Program-made: the position numbers and the translations under genes | In this document: piece by piece, positions 1 through 11,022 of the stretch | Layout of the letters: each line of letters starts with the position of its first letter | Numbering within the stretch: the first letter of the stretch is position 1 | From: Chara braunii | Taxonomy: Eukaryota; Streptophyta; Charophyceae; Charales; Characeae | Reading direction: 5' to 3' | DNA: 47,257 bases | Assembly: GCA_003427395.1 (NCBI GenBank) | Contig: BFEA01000136.1 | Coordinates: forward strand, 2,385,495 to 2,432,751 | The notes under the pieces: model-generated | What the model was told of the DNA's origin: nothing | The model's database searches: none | The model's input: the letters and a program-made list of their open reading frames with translations, nothing else

Positions 1-58
<58 letters not shown>

Positions 59-65
59 ATATATC

Positions 66-97
<32 letters not shown>

Positions 98-175
98 AAC
101 ACACACATAGAAACAGAGAGAGAGAGAAGAGAGAGAGAGAGAAGAGAGATAGAGAGGCGGAGAGCCGCGATGGCG
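1..175. repeat. Composite microsatellite (GA)n, (TA)n, (CA)n
   Basis: A pure GA run fills about 1-52, then TA/CTATA alternation, then CA repeats and interrupted GA to about 155. The last 25 bases (151-175) match the bases after the assembly gap at 13690-13710, so this is the left half of the tandem repeat unit into which the LTR element inserted. ORFs across this stretch are low-complexity artefacts. Confidence 0.95.
172..175. repeat. Target-site duplication, left copy (GGCG)
   Basis: GGCG lies just before the 5' LTR and again at 13357-13360 after the 3' LTR. Gypsy elements usually give 5 bp; only 4 match here (T versus A at the fifth), consistent with one later substitution or a 4-bp event. 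Confidence 0.7.
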
Positions 176-2600
176 TGGGACGAACCGATTTCTGTTCCGC
201 GCGACTTTCTGCGCAGTAGCAACGAGGGGTCCTAAGCTGGGAAGGATGGGCCAATTACGAGAGATCAAGATTGAAGGGAAATTGCATCAGTGTCCTCGCT
301 TCTTCGACTTTTTGGGTCGTCTCTTTTTGGATGGCTGGGTTCAGGGTCAGGCAAGTCCTGGGGATGATTGATGGGTGATGCGCCGCCGCGAGCGCGCGAA
401 TAAATTCTGGTTGACGTCATTCCTTTTCATTTTCTGTTGTTGGATTTTAGGCACGGAGACCGCGCGGGAGTTCTGCTTGGTTCTTTTTTAATTTTATTTT
501 TGAATCTTGTCGAGTCCCGATAACTCTCGGAATTTCAGTCTTTCTTTTCGAAAATTGTGCATTTCGTTTTTTTGCGTTAAATAGGAATTTAAGAATTTTG
601 CAATTAGGATTTTCTTTTGTCGCGCAGCGCTTTTTGCTTACGCGATTCTTTGTGCGGCTGCAACGGAACTCTAATTAGTCGGCGCTCTTAATCGTGTGTG
701 TAACTGTAATTTTGGGCGGGCGCCATTGGAACTGTATCTTTCTTCTTGAACTTCGTCTTTCCCGCTCTCGCTTTCTCTTGCTGTGTCTAGCCAGCCCACG
801 GACTGCATGCTCGGATCGATGCTTGGAGAGAGGCTACGTCCCCCACGCCGCGATCTGGCCATGCAGAGCGCAGGCGCTCTCTCTCCTAATCTCCTCTCTA
901 AGTCCTTGCAATTCCGTGTTCTTCGCGCATGCATGCACGCTATAAGTTCCGGCTGCGCGATTACATAGCTCTCTTAAACAGCTGTTGGAAGCTCGAGGGA
1001 GCGCGATCAGTGAGTGTCGGCTCACGAGCGAGGTAAGAGGTGAGTTGAAGTGGGAGTCGGGCGACCCGACGAGCTGGTGCCGAACGTGCGGGGTTGACGC
1101 GGGCCACGACGGACTGTGAACGCGGGTGAACCTGACGGGTACGAGAGGACTAAGCGGGGTGATAACTTCGTGGGTTGGTGCGCGACAAAGGACTGCCCGC
1201 ATCAGAGAGAGAGAGAGGAAGAGGGAGCTAAGGTTGATGGACGTGGATTTGCAGTTTTCTTTGTCTTTTCTCCCTCTTTGCTTTTGTATACAAATTTTGA
1301 TATCGGCTCAAGGCGGTTCGCCCGTTTTCTTTTGTTTTTGGAATCTTGGCTTGGCTTTCGCCCACACTCGTTTTTGCGATTGATCTCGATTTCATTTGTT
1401 GCGTGTTTTAATGAATGGATGAATGAAGGCCATATCTGTTGCGTGTCGTTTTGCCTGATCCTTGCCTTTGCTTGTCATTTTGATACACTCATGAGCATAG
1501 TAGGAATTTTTCCGAGGTCATCAATATTGCTTCCATTGCTGTTCTGAGCTACTGTTGTTGCTGTATCTTGCATGCTTAGGAACGATTGCATCCGGGATCC
1601 CTGAGTGATTAGATGACTGGGTCGTTGTTTGTGCAGAAATAAGCGGATACCTTGCGGGGATGCGTGTAAGCACGATCTGATCTGCACAACCTACACATAT
1701 CCACGCGCCGATTCGCAACCACCGACGAACTTGACACCTTCGATATCAGGTAGGCAGGGAGAATTCTTCCCCCACACACCTAAACGGAAAAGAGTTCCTA
1801 TATCACATCGAAAAATCCCCCTTGTCGGTTCGAAGCGTGCGGAAGAATCCCATCACACCGCGACGACAAAATGACGTACTCAAGGGACTCAGATTCGTCG
1901 TGGGATCCGGAGTATTTGATCCTTGGGTGAAAGAGTGTCTCAGACAGAGACGCTCGAAATTCCCCTGCCTAACCGAGAATCGATTGTGCCCCAGGGAGTT
2001 TCACTGTGCCACCGCCAGCGATCCGAGGTGCCCCGATTTTCCCACTTCGGACAACACCCATTACTTCATATCCCCCGACTTCGTTGTTATCACTACCAAC
2101 TTCCCTCCCTTCCGTCTCCTTCTCCCGTACCACCAACTCACGGGGGTACCATGGAATTCCATCGCTCCGTACGAGCCCCACACGCCTTGCGGAAATTGTC
2201 GGCGACGCGGTAACCGACGAGGCCCCGAAACTAGAGGGCCTGATCAAAACGCGCGACGACAGACGCCATGTGCCTGCACCCAAAGGACCGGCTCATCGGA
2301 ATTGCAACCATCCCGGACGGGCCGCTCCTCGAACCACCGCCACCAAGATAGGCGGATCGGACGACCTTGAAAGTACCGTGCATGTCATCTGCCCTATGCT
2401 GCACAATATAGAACGCCAACAGACCGGAAGTAACTCGCCCTAAGCCCTATTGCATCTATGCCCCTGAAACCCTGCCACAAGAGATCTCAGTTCTGACCTG
2501 GGACTCCACCCCTACTTTCCCAAAAATCCTTGGCACACCCCTTTTCGCACTTCCAGACCCACATCCCACTCCGATCAGGAAGTTGCTTTGGCCGTGAGGT
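176..2600 (+). repeat. 5' long terminal repeat
   Basis: It aligns over its whole length with 11023-13345. It begins TGGGACGAACCG where the 3' copy begins TGTGATGAACCG. It carries about 104 bp (roughly 1258-1361) absent from the 3' LTR at 12104. A conserved TATA-like box at 941 lies just after a CATGCATG motif in both LTRs. Its right end runs straight into the primer site and lacks the last 11 bases (ending GGGCGTCACA) of the 3' LTR. At about 2.4 kb it is long for a gypsy LTR. The many ORFs inside it are not conserved between the two copies and I do not call them genes. Confidence 0.9.
941..946 (+). promoter_or_regulatory. Putative LTR TATA box (5' LTR)
   Basis: TATAAG follows the motif GCATGCATGCAC, an RY-type CATGCATG element. 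The same arrangement occurs in the 3' LTR at 11788. Transcription would start some 30 bases downstream, marking the U3/R border. This is inferred from position and conservation only. Confidence 0.45.
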
Positions 2601-2613
2601 TGGTATCGGAGCC
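2601..2613 (+). other. Primer binding site, initiator tRNA-Met type
   Basis: TGGTATCGGAGCC immediately follows the LTR homology. It matches the plant initiator tRNA-Met primer site (TGGTATCAGAGCC) at 12 of 13 bases. It fixes the 5' LTR end and the plus-strand orientation. Confidence 0.85.
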
Positions 2614-2753
2614 CGACACGTGGCAAGGTTGTAGGATTGGTAGCTCGATAGTTGAGCGATCTGGCTAACAGAGGGCGACCTCGAGCCCGAAACGCGCATA
2701 GACACGACTCCGTCGTCACTAGAAGCAGATCAGCTAATCGACGGGCAGTCAAC

Positions 2754-4371
2754 ATGAATGCTAATCCGCAGAATCCGAACCCGCAGCAAAACCTTAATCA
2801 GCAACAAAATCCTAATCAACCCCTGCCACAAGCACGGGCTCCTATGACGCCACCTGATCTCTATCTATTTGATCCTGTGCATCATCTTGCGGGAGCATGG
2901 CTAGCCACGCTCCGCGCTCAGCAGTATGACGATAACGAGACTCAGGTGAACATTCCCGCTCGATTAGGAGGGGACGCCCATCATTGGTTTAGTACCTATG
3001 TGTGGGTGGATCTTCCAACTTTCGAGCGAGATTTTCTGAGTCGGTTTGATTATATCCATCCAGAACAAGCGCTCTTTATGATTAAAGATCGAGTTCAAAA
3101 ACCTCTCGAATCTGTTACGGAATATCGAAACTGGTTTTACCGAATGTTCGTCAAAACGGAGCGAGGCGAGCAAGTAGGAAGAGATTGGTTCATTGACGGG
3201 CTTCGCAGCCGAACGATGAGGGCGAAATTGCGAAAACAGTTGTCCCCCATCAATCACACGCTGCAACAGATCATGGCAGCTGCAGAAGAAATGAAAAGAA
3301 AATTTGATGCGAGTTTCCTAGAAGGAGAGGATTACCCTAGGGAAGGAGACTCGTCTGAACTAGCAAGGGCTAAGGCTGAGCTGGCTGCGCTGCAAAACAA
3401 ATTTGAAAACATGGGATTTGTATCTGGCCCGGTTACCTATCTAGAGCAGATCACCCCCAAACGACCGGTTCCAAGTGTGACTGCAAACGTACCCGCTCCC
3501 GTGATGGCAGTGCCCCCACCCCCCATCGAAACCTCCTCACGACCGAATGAGTCTTCCGCCTTGCTCGAACTAACCAAAACATTGGTTAATTTGATTCAGG
3601 AGAGCAAGAAGGAGCAGCGAGAACACAATGTTCGAATCGAGGCTATGATGAGATCGATGTGACCCATCGCAGTGCGTGCCGCGCCGATCCAACACGGATT
3701 GGCTCCGGCACCGCCTCCTGCTAGGATCCCAAGCAATCTGTATGTCTGCTACACGTGTCACCAACCAAGGCACATAGCCCGGGATTGCCCTCACTGCCCC
3801 CCCCAACAACGAGTCGGAGCCGCACCAGTAGCTGCAGCACCAATCGCTAACGGGCCGGGACGGGTAAGAGCATTAATGGAAGAAGTAGAGGGAAGCGAAA
3901 CCACGTTAGCATCGATGGAGGAGGCTGTTGAGCTTATTCCCTTGGATCTGTATGTAATACTGGGATACTCGGGGCTTGGGATGATTGGTACAATTAGACC
4001 CGCGCCGGAACAACGAGAAGTGGCGGAGTGGCGACCTCCTCCAAGAGAAATGGAGTCGGGAGGGTCCACCTTCGTCACGGGGGATATCGATGTTCTAAAC
4101 ATCATACGAGCCTTAGATCATCGAATACCCCTTCTGATCGGTCATCTGCTTTCGATATCTGAACAGGCTAACGAACGTATGCTGCAGCACTGCAAAGCAA
4201 ACCAGAAACGATTTGTCCTTACCCCAACGGCAAACACGAAAACGAAAGGACCAATACCGGATGAAAATGCCGCAGGTACTTCTGATCCTATACGCATAGG
4301 ACTAATCCAAAAAGATGATCACTTCCGCGGATTAAACACATCTCATGGAAATCCGCGGAATGTGACATTAA
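2754..4371 (+). pseudogene. gag polyprotein with zinc knuckle (interrupted)
   Basis: This would form the nucleocapsid particle. The frame is open upstream to about 2652, but 2754 is the first ATG. An Asn/Gln/Pro-rich N-terminus is followed by a retrotransposon-gag domain (hallmarks WFxxY, a DWFIDGLR-like segment, LRKQL) and a helical region. An in-frame TGA lies at 3660-3662. The same frame then continues through a CCHC zinc knuckle, C-x2-C-x4-H-x4-C, at 3747-3788. The TGA could be CGA mutated by C-to-T; programmed readthrough is an alternative but unlikely given the other damage. The frame is lost near 4370, where the protease begins in another frame. Confidence 0.85.
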
Positions 4372-4372
4372 G

Positions 4373-4674
4373 GTATGGGGAATTCCATATAATGCTATCA
4401 TTGATTCAGGAGTCGCTGTGTTGGCTATTTCATTACGGTAGTGGAGAAAGCAGGAAGAAAGAACGATCTGATCATGCTCACAGAAAAAGATCAGCTCGTC
4501 TCGGCAGATGAAGAAAAGATAAAAAAAGTGGGACGAATGACTAACGTTGCTTTTCGATTAGGGAAGGTGCATGCTTTGGGTGACGTCGTGGTATTAGATG
4601 TCAACACTTACGACGCACTTTTTGGCCTTCCTGCCCTGGTAGCACTACGAGTCAATTCGAACTTTGAAAAATGA
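4373..4674 (+). pseudogene. Retropepsin-like aspartic protease fragment of pol
   Basis: The active-site triad Asp-Ser-Gly is readable at 4403-4411 within a hydrophobic context (AIIDSGVAVLAIS) in one frame. After a frameshift near 4436, the downstream half (a TYDALFGLPAL segment, matching the family's YDVILGMDWL-type motif) reads in a second frame to 4674. The enzyme would process Gag-Pol. With its two halves out of register it is non-functional. Confidence 0.75.
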
Positions 4675-5390
4675 TCAATTGTCCTCCGAAACACGGGAGG
4701 AAAGCCCTATGTTGTACCAATGAGACTGACTCTTTGTACTACCGCTAACATAGCCCCTCGAGTTTCTCCCGCGATGATGGGGACCCTTCGTATGATTTTC
4801 TGGGACAATGGGCAGACATCCAAGAACGCAGACAACAACGATGATGATGATGATGATCCCGTAATCCTTGAGATGGCACAAGAACGTATCCATTACCTCG
4901 TGCAACGAACAAATGCTAAAACGTTGAGCAGGACTAACCAAGTTTTGCAAAGAACACAGGCTATGATTATGGGAGAACCTCTCGTACATATTTCAAGGAT
5001 GGTCGATTTCTTGGAACCCCTCGAACCCTGTACGAAGGGATCTCCCCTCTTCTCGCCCGATACAATGACAAAAGGCACTACTGCGATATCACGGATCTCC
5101 CGAAGTCTCTGTTGACACCCGCAAAAGAAATTCGATTGTTACGATTGGGGGCAGAGATCAACTCTTTGGAACCCCCTGAGCGCCTCGAGAACGGACTCGG
5201 GATCAAGATTGCAACGAAACCTGTGCTGTGGCAAGACATCCGAGACGGGGTAACACCTGAAGAACACGTGGTCATCCGAAAACAAGATGCATAGATGATG
5301 GCCACGGTGTTCTCCTAGCGATCAGATAACTCATTCATCTCCACGCCCCCGCCATAAAATGTCAAGCGGGTAAATACAAAACACATCGAT
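4675..5390 (+). other. Protease-RT linker of pol, degenerate
   Basis: No family motif is recognisable. A partly open frame at 4720-5115 contains a run of Asp codons (4837-4858), and another frame is open at 5112-5294. It probably encoded the connector between protease and reverse transcriptase, now broken. Confidence 0.5.
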
Positions 5391-6978
5391 GTGAGGATAT
5401 GGGACGAGTCATATGAGTTGCACATAACTCAATATCTACCTGATGAGATTCACCGCCTAATCACAGACATTCTAAAGGAGTATAAAGGAGCGATAAGTAT
5501 GATGGACACAGACATTGGACTGTCGTTAGTCATACAGCACGAGATCCAGACGAGAAACCATTCCCCAATTCATTGTAAACCTTACAGATATTCCCTGGTA
5601 GAACGGAGAAAGGCTCTCGAGCGGATTAGAGAATTTGAAGCAAGCGGTTGGATCGAACCTGGCACCGGACCATGGTCGTTCTCGGTAGTATTAGTACCGA
5701 AAAAGAACGGATCGATTCACATATGCACTGATTATTGCAAACTGAATGACATCACGATCAAAGATGTGTATCCCCTCCCCCGGATTGATGATTTGCTTGA
5801 CGAGATTGGATGTGCTAATTATTTCAGTAAGTTTGATATTCGACACGACTTCCATGACATTCTGGTTAAGGAGGAAGATCGACCGAAGACGACCTTCGTA
5901 CTATTTGAAGGCACGTGGCAATGGGTTCGGTTCTTGATGGGGATTTGCAATGCGCCGACCACGTTTCAGCGGGCCATGAACGTCACGTTTCAGAACTTCA
6001 TCAACAAGACACGGTTAACGCAGAGAATGATCAACTTATGCGTCATCGTGTACATGGACGACATCCTGGTCTATTCAGAGACCTATCAAGGCCATGCGCA
6101 GCATATCGAGTGGACGTTGGGTGCTCTAAGAGACACGGGATTCAAGATTGCGCTCGAAAAGAGCGAATTTTTCCTTTCAGAAATTTCGTTCTTGGGCTAC
6201 GTCGTGACACGTGGAGGACTGAGGCGTGACTCAAGAAAGGTCGCGGCGGTGAAGGAAGCTCCTGTTCCCACGTCACTGACGCAGGTTCGAACCTTCTTGG
6301 GGTTAGCCTCGTACTATCGACATTTTATCAAAGGCTTTGCCACGATTGCATGACCCCTAACGAACCTGTTACGAAAGGACCAACCCCTTAGTTGGGACGC
6401 AGAGTGTGAACGGGCCTTCGCGACCCTCAAGGACGCTCTGGCAACGACACCTATTATGATCCGGTCGGACCTCGCGAAGCACTTCATTCTCATCATGGAC
6501 TGGCAGCCGGAGGCTATTTCCGCTATTTTAGTGCAGAAGGGGAACGACGGTCGTGAACACGTCATCGAATATGCATCACGAACGGTGCAAGATGAGCGGA
6601 GAAATGACTCATCCCCGCAGGGCGAATGCTACGCAATGGTGTGGGGAATCCAACACTTTCATCCGTATCTGTACGGACAAAAGTTTCTCCTTGTCACCGA
6701 TCACAAGCCCTTGCTAGCGCTGAAGCGACTCACTAACTACCCGGGCATGATTGGACGTTGGGCGGGTGCGCCTACGGGAATACGACTTCGACATCATCCA
6801 TCGAAAGACGGAGAGGCACGACAACGAGGACGGGCTGACACGTCTGCATCGACCAGCTAAAGTGCCTAAGGCGGAAGAGATCATCCCGTGGAAGCAACCG
6901 GAATCGGCAAACGGACCCAAGTACGGACAAGTGGCAGTCCTTGCACATGGCAAGAAGCAGGCAGGTGACCATGGGTGA
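5391..6978 (+). pseudogene. Reverse transcriptase and RNase H domains of pol
   Basis: RT copies element RNA into DNA and RNase H removes the RNA strand. The RT is open at 5391-6353, with a proline-tyrosine finger region, VVLVPKKNGS, DYCKLN, YPLPRIDDLLD and the catalytic box YMDD at 6051-6062. A TGA at 6351-6353, where the family has Arg, interrupts it. The same frame then gives RNase H with the expected Asp (LIMDWQP), Glu (GECYA) and Asp (VTDHKPL). Near 6771 the frame shifts and the tail (LREYDFDIIHRK..DNEDGLTRL) continues to 6978. The sequence is clearly Ty3/gypsy, close to the plant chromovirus/Tat type. Confidence 0.93.
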
Positions 6979-7048
6979 CAGAGGTAACCCTACAACTCCC
7001 CTCTCTCCCCTCTCCTCCTCATCTCTCCTCTCCTTGCCTGATAAATTT

Positions 7049-7210
7049 TGTTATTTTTGTGAAGCAATTTCTCGAGTATATTTGGTCTCTATGCGCCCTA
7101 GCGGGGAGGGATATGTGGAATGGATAGATTGTCGACAGTGTGTCGCACGAGCCCATGGCTCGGGCATCCAATCCTGAAATGACAGTAAGCCTTGGTTGTG
7201 CCCCTTGTGT
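7049..7210 (+). pseudogene. PHD-finger-like zinc-binding segment inside pol
   Basis: Between RNase H and integrase one frame shows Cys pairs at codons 7049/7058 (CYFC) and 7130/7139 (CRQC), His at 7154, Trp at 7193, and a last pair at 7199/7208 (CPLC). The order C-x2-C, C-x2-C-x4-H, W-x-C-x2-C is that of a PHD finger lacking one of its eight ligands (the Cys two residues after His). An in-frame TGA at 7175-7177 interrupts it. PHD fingers read histone-H3 tails, so a role in targeting integration is an attractive inference. A degenerate RING-like finger is the alternative. Confidence 0.5.
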
Positions 7211-7467
7211 CGGGTTGATAAGATCTCGACCGAGGCTCACTTTTTAGATGCCACATCAGAGGGGTTAGAAAAAACCCGGAAGTTTAGAAGGGCAGGGGTA
7301 TGGACGGATATCGCCTTGATTGCCACCCTAGTGGGTAACCCCCTCCAGAACTTCACCAAGGAAGATCGGAGGAGGGGCAATGAAAGGGCTCGGGACTACC
7401 GCTGGAATGAGGGACGGTTGGAAAAAACCGAAAACGGATGGTAGTGGGATTTGGATGGTAGTGGGAT

Positions 7468-8575
7468 TTGGATGGTAGTGGGATTTGGATGGTAGTGTCG
7501 CACCCATTCATGAGGTATGACTGGGAGAAGACAGAGCATGAAGAAACGGCTGCCCATTTTGCCGTACGGATCACGGAGTCGGCAATCGACAAAAATGAAT
7601 GGTATTGGTCCAATATTCGGGACGATGTGAAATTCATCGTCGTGAACTGTCAGGTCTGCGCTGCTGACAAGGCGAAGATTCAGCCACCAAGTCAATAGTA
7701 CCGACGGTAGTTGAGCGGCCTTTTCAAAAGGTTAGCATGGATACCACCGATAGCTGTGAATATTCAATCCTACTTGTGTTCGTGGACCATTTTTCGGAAT
7801 GGATCGAGCCGTATCCCTGTCGCACGCGACAGGCGGCCGAAATTGCGAGACACGTCAATCGGTTTTTATGGATGCACCAGGACACGGAGGAAATTCTGAC
7901 CGATCATGGGGTAGAATTCAGGGGAGAAGTCTTGAGGAATCTGGTCGTATACGGCGTCGCTATTCGAAACACCGCACGGTGACCCATATGTCACAATCTA
8001 ACGGGCTGGTATAAAATGCAAATCGGGTGATAAAGACTGCGCTACGGCGCAATATCGCGGCGTGGGACCCCAGGCCCTGGCCCGATATCATAGATCACAT
8101 CCTGGCGGTCCATCGAGGGACGCCCCACAAATCGACGGGCCTGAGCCCTTTTCAATTAAGGACCAATAGCGTGGCCTGCTTTTGAATACCAAGCCTCCCG
8201 GACGAATCCTCGTTGAACCGACGGCCCACAAGGGCCATGGTTCGAGACAAGGACAAGCAACACATGAAATTGATGGAAAGGTCCCTGCCTCGATTGGCCC
8301 GAAAGCGCCAGAAAATGACCGAGCTGGCCCACGACCGACAGGTTCGGAGTTACGAGGCCCGGAACGGGAACGCGGGTCCGCGGCCCCACTATAAATTAGG
8401 GGATTTGGTGTAGGTGAGGAAATGTGATCGCCAGGGAAAGATAGCCCCACGATTCTTTGGGCGATTCCGAGTGATCAAACTTGGACCGAACGGAGTGAAC
8501 ACCGTGCGCCTCGTGCCGGAGGTCTCGCGAAGCCGATCGGCGCGACCGATTGTTCGCCACGTGTCTTCCCTACAT
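7468..8575 (+). pseudogene. Integrase (HHCC, DDE core and C-terminal domain)
   Basis: It inserts the cDNA into chromosomes. An HHCC-like zinc region (H-x5-H ... NCQVC) ends at a TAG at 7696-7698, and the core resumes one frame over at 7698. The core reads SMDTTDS, then VDHFSEWIEPY, then TDHGVEF with the second Asp, up to a frameshift at about 7980. The catalytic Glu position of the SNGLV(E)NANR motif is a TAA stop at 8012-8014. After a further shift an arginine/lysine-rich helix leads into the C-terminal domain (FFGRFRVIKLGPNG). The enzyme is inactive. No complete chromodomain is evident. Confidence 0.88.
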
Positions 8576-8708
8576 CCCCTCCCTTCCTCCCCATCTCCTG
8601 CACCCTCTTCCTCTTCCTTGGCTACGAAAAAAGAAGACGACTCTCCATCGCTTTCTTCTCCCCTGCATCTCTCGCCTTTTCCCATACTCTGTCCCCGCCA
8701 CCATCGCC

Positions 8709-10145
8709 ATGAGTTTTCTTATGGAGGGAGCTCTCGACGATCATCTGCTAGCGCCACGAGGCTACATCTCAGCGATTCGGCAGGTTCATCATCCGCGGTT
8801 CAATCTGGATCTTCTACGACTCGCACAATTCTTCTGCACTTCGGGGGTATATGAAGCAGCCGAATTCCGATTCGTGGGCAGCCACCAGGCGGTTGTGCTG
8901 GCAGAGGCAGTAGCTGTCCATCAGCGGTCAGCTCCAGGGATCAGCCACGTGTCCACAGTTGTCGGCTTCAACGGCGATATCAGCATGATCAGTCCGCTGC
9001 GACATACAACTATCCGGACGTCACAAAGGGAGTGGGGACAACAATTTGGCAGCGGAGTGGAACCACTGGCTCACGCGCCACGGGGATAATCTTGTCCATA
9101 CGGACGACATCGATCTTGGTGGGATTCGAGCGTCCCAGCACGAGCCGGTGGTGGTGCTTCCGAAACTTATCTCCTTTTGAGCGTCCCAATGAACCACTCC
9201 CAACTTTCCACCTTCGCCCTTCCATCTCTCTTTCCCACCTTTTGGCAGTCTGGTCTTCACCCCCGCTTCTCTTTCTGTCTAGAGCCGCTCGATGTCCCCC
9301 TCCTCAACCCAAGTCAGTGGAGGCTCTGGTGTGAACACTTCGTCGATCTTTCCATGTGCCTGGTCGGAGTGTGACTCACGTGGACGAGGGACGAGGAACA
9401 CCGTGCTTGGGCCGAGTACCTGGAGCTACTGATCATCCAGGCCTGGCGGATGGACGTGGAGGGCGATCTTCTCAGATTCCTGTTCGGATCGGTGCGGCTC
9501 GGCCATCGCCTGCTGATCGTGCAGGAGCTCACAATTCCTCTCGCGCAGTTGGTTGACGATCTCCCCCTTGAGATCGTCTCGCAGAGCGACGAGAGCCTGG
9601 TCCCGCACGTCCTCACACGAACGCTAACGCCGTACCTTCAGTGGTCAGCGTGCCTAGAGGAGCCGGGAAGCGGCCGCAACCCGCCATCGCAGCGGGGATA
9701 TCTCGACCCACAGGAAATAATCGACCTCGCTTTCTTCTAGGATCGAACGGCCTCTGAAGGCGAGGAGCTAGCGATCGAAGAAGAGGAAGAAGAAGAAGAA
9801 GGCGCTGACGACGAAGAAGAAGAAGAACCTGCTGACGAGGACGACGAGGAAGAGACATCGGAAGAGGGAAGTTATAGTGAACACAGCGAAGGAGAGCAGA
9901 GTGAGGAGGAAGAAGAAGAAGAGCAAGGCGAAGAAGAGGAAGAGCTAGAGCTGGAAGAATCTGAGTGGGAGATCTCGGCAAAGGAGGCGGAACAAACGAA
10001 CGCTCAAGCAGAGGACCCCGAGGCGGCGCGCAAGAGAGAGGAGATCGCGCCCGGAAAGCGACGGCTGAAATTCGTCAGCAGAGCCAATCTGCAGATCGTC
10101 GACGATCCGGCACGAGATCCGGAGCCGCCCAAGCCTGAAGATTGA
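8709..10145 (+). pseudogene. Extra retrotransposon ORF with Glu/Asp-rich tail
   Basis: One frame from ATG 8709 to TGA 10143-10145 (about 478 codons) reads as protein apart from a frame excursion at about 9040-9180, a TGA at 9372 and a TAG at 9738. The N-terminal two thirds are hydrophobic-helical with no family I recognise. From about 9760 to 9960 it becomes a nearly pure Glu/Asp block, then a basic patch (KREEIAPGKRRLKF) ending in a Pro-rich tail. It sits sense-strand after integrase, in a different frame from the integrase C-terminus, so it is a separate ORF in the position of env-like or aORF genes. No signal peptide or clear membrane span is visible. Confidence 0.6.
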
Positions 10146-11022
10146 GACCCAACTGCCGAGACTTCGAGCGCACCAGCAAGGCGGCGACGAAGCCAATCAG
10201 CCTCCCCCTCCACCTCTGACCGTCCATCAGTTCGAGACCGTACTGATGTGGGCCATCAGGCTTCGTCCCCGGTCGTTATCCCGCCGTCCCCTTAACCGTC
10301 TCACCCTCTGCCAAATTACCACCCGTATCACCTTCCCTCGTAACCCATTCCCCATCGATACCTTCCGATTCTTCTACGCTACTCGCCTCGTTGTTACTGT
10401 TCACCCCCATCTCTCGACCAGGTGCGCCCTCCCCGACTTTTGCCTTCACGCCCTTCTCCTTAGTGCCGCGTGGCGAGGCCACAATATCGTCGAAGTTTAT
10501 TGCATGATTACGGGGACTATTCCTGCATGTGAGAACTACGACCATTTCCGCGCGACACTCTTTCGAACCTTCACCACTCTGTATCCCGATTACCTCGCCT
10601 CCCTCCCCCACAGTGGTAATCGCTTCCCCCGTTTCCACCGGATCGTCCAATATCAGGAGCTTCCGGAAACGGTGGCGAGGATGGAAAGTTTCTTACCCCC
10701 GCTCCCGATTAACCCTCCCCCTCGCCATGCCCCCATGTATTGTCTCCTTTTCCCCCTCCCCGCTGGACATTGATGATTGGTTGCTTGGTGTGCGTGCCAC
10801 GGCAATGGCACAAATAATCCCCTCATTGGATTGACGAGAGCCCTCCTAAGGAATTTGTAGGACAGAGCCTGTATGCCACGATGGATGACGTCCACACTCC
10901 TTCACACGGTAAGTGGCAACGTAGAAAGCTTCGCGTGTCGATCGATTAGAGAGATCGACACGTGTCAAGATTCAAGCAAGCAGGAGCTTGCTTAAGATTG
11001 GAACCCCCCTGGGCGTCACATA
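10146..11022 (+). other. Internal non-coding region before the 3' LTR
   Basis: Pyrimidine-rich DNA with overlapping ORFs on both strands (for example 10246-10773 plus, 10276-10650 minus). None resembles a known family, and their mutual overlap is typical of biased composition. No clean polypurine tract abuts the 3' LTR. The last ten bases before position 11021 (GGGCGTCACA at 11011-11020) repeat the terminal bases of the 3' LTR. Confidence 0.6.

Noticed and set aside
834-2443. Several ORFs within the LTRs (for example 1822-2370)
   Set aside because: Not conserved in frame between the two LTR copies.
5440-5446. CTGATGA in the RT region as a hammerhead core
   Set aside because: No helix II/GAA or helix III partner. 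It is coding sequence.
10246-10773. A 175-residue ORF between the acidic ORF and the 3' LTR
   Set aside because: It is overlapped by an equally good ORF on the other strand, has no recognised domain, and pyrimidine bias keeps the frames open.
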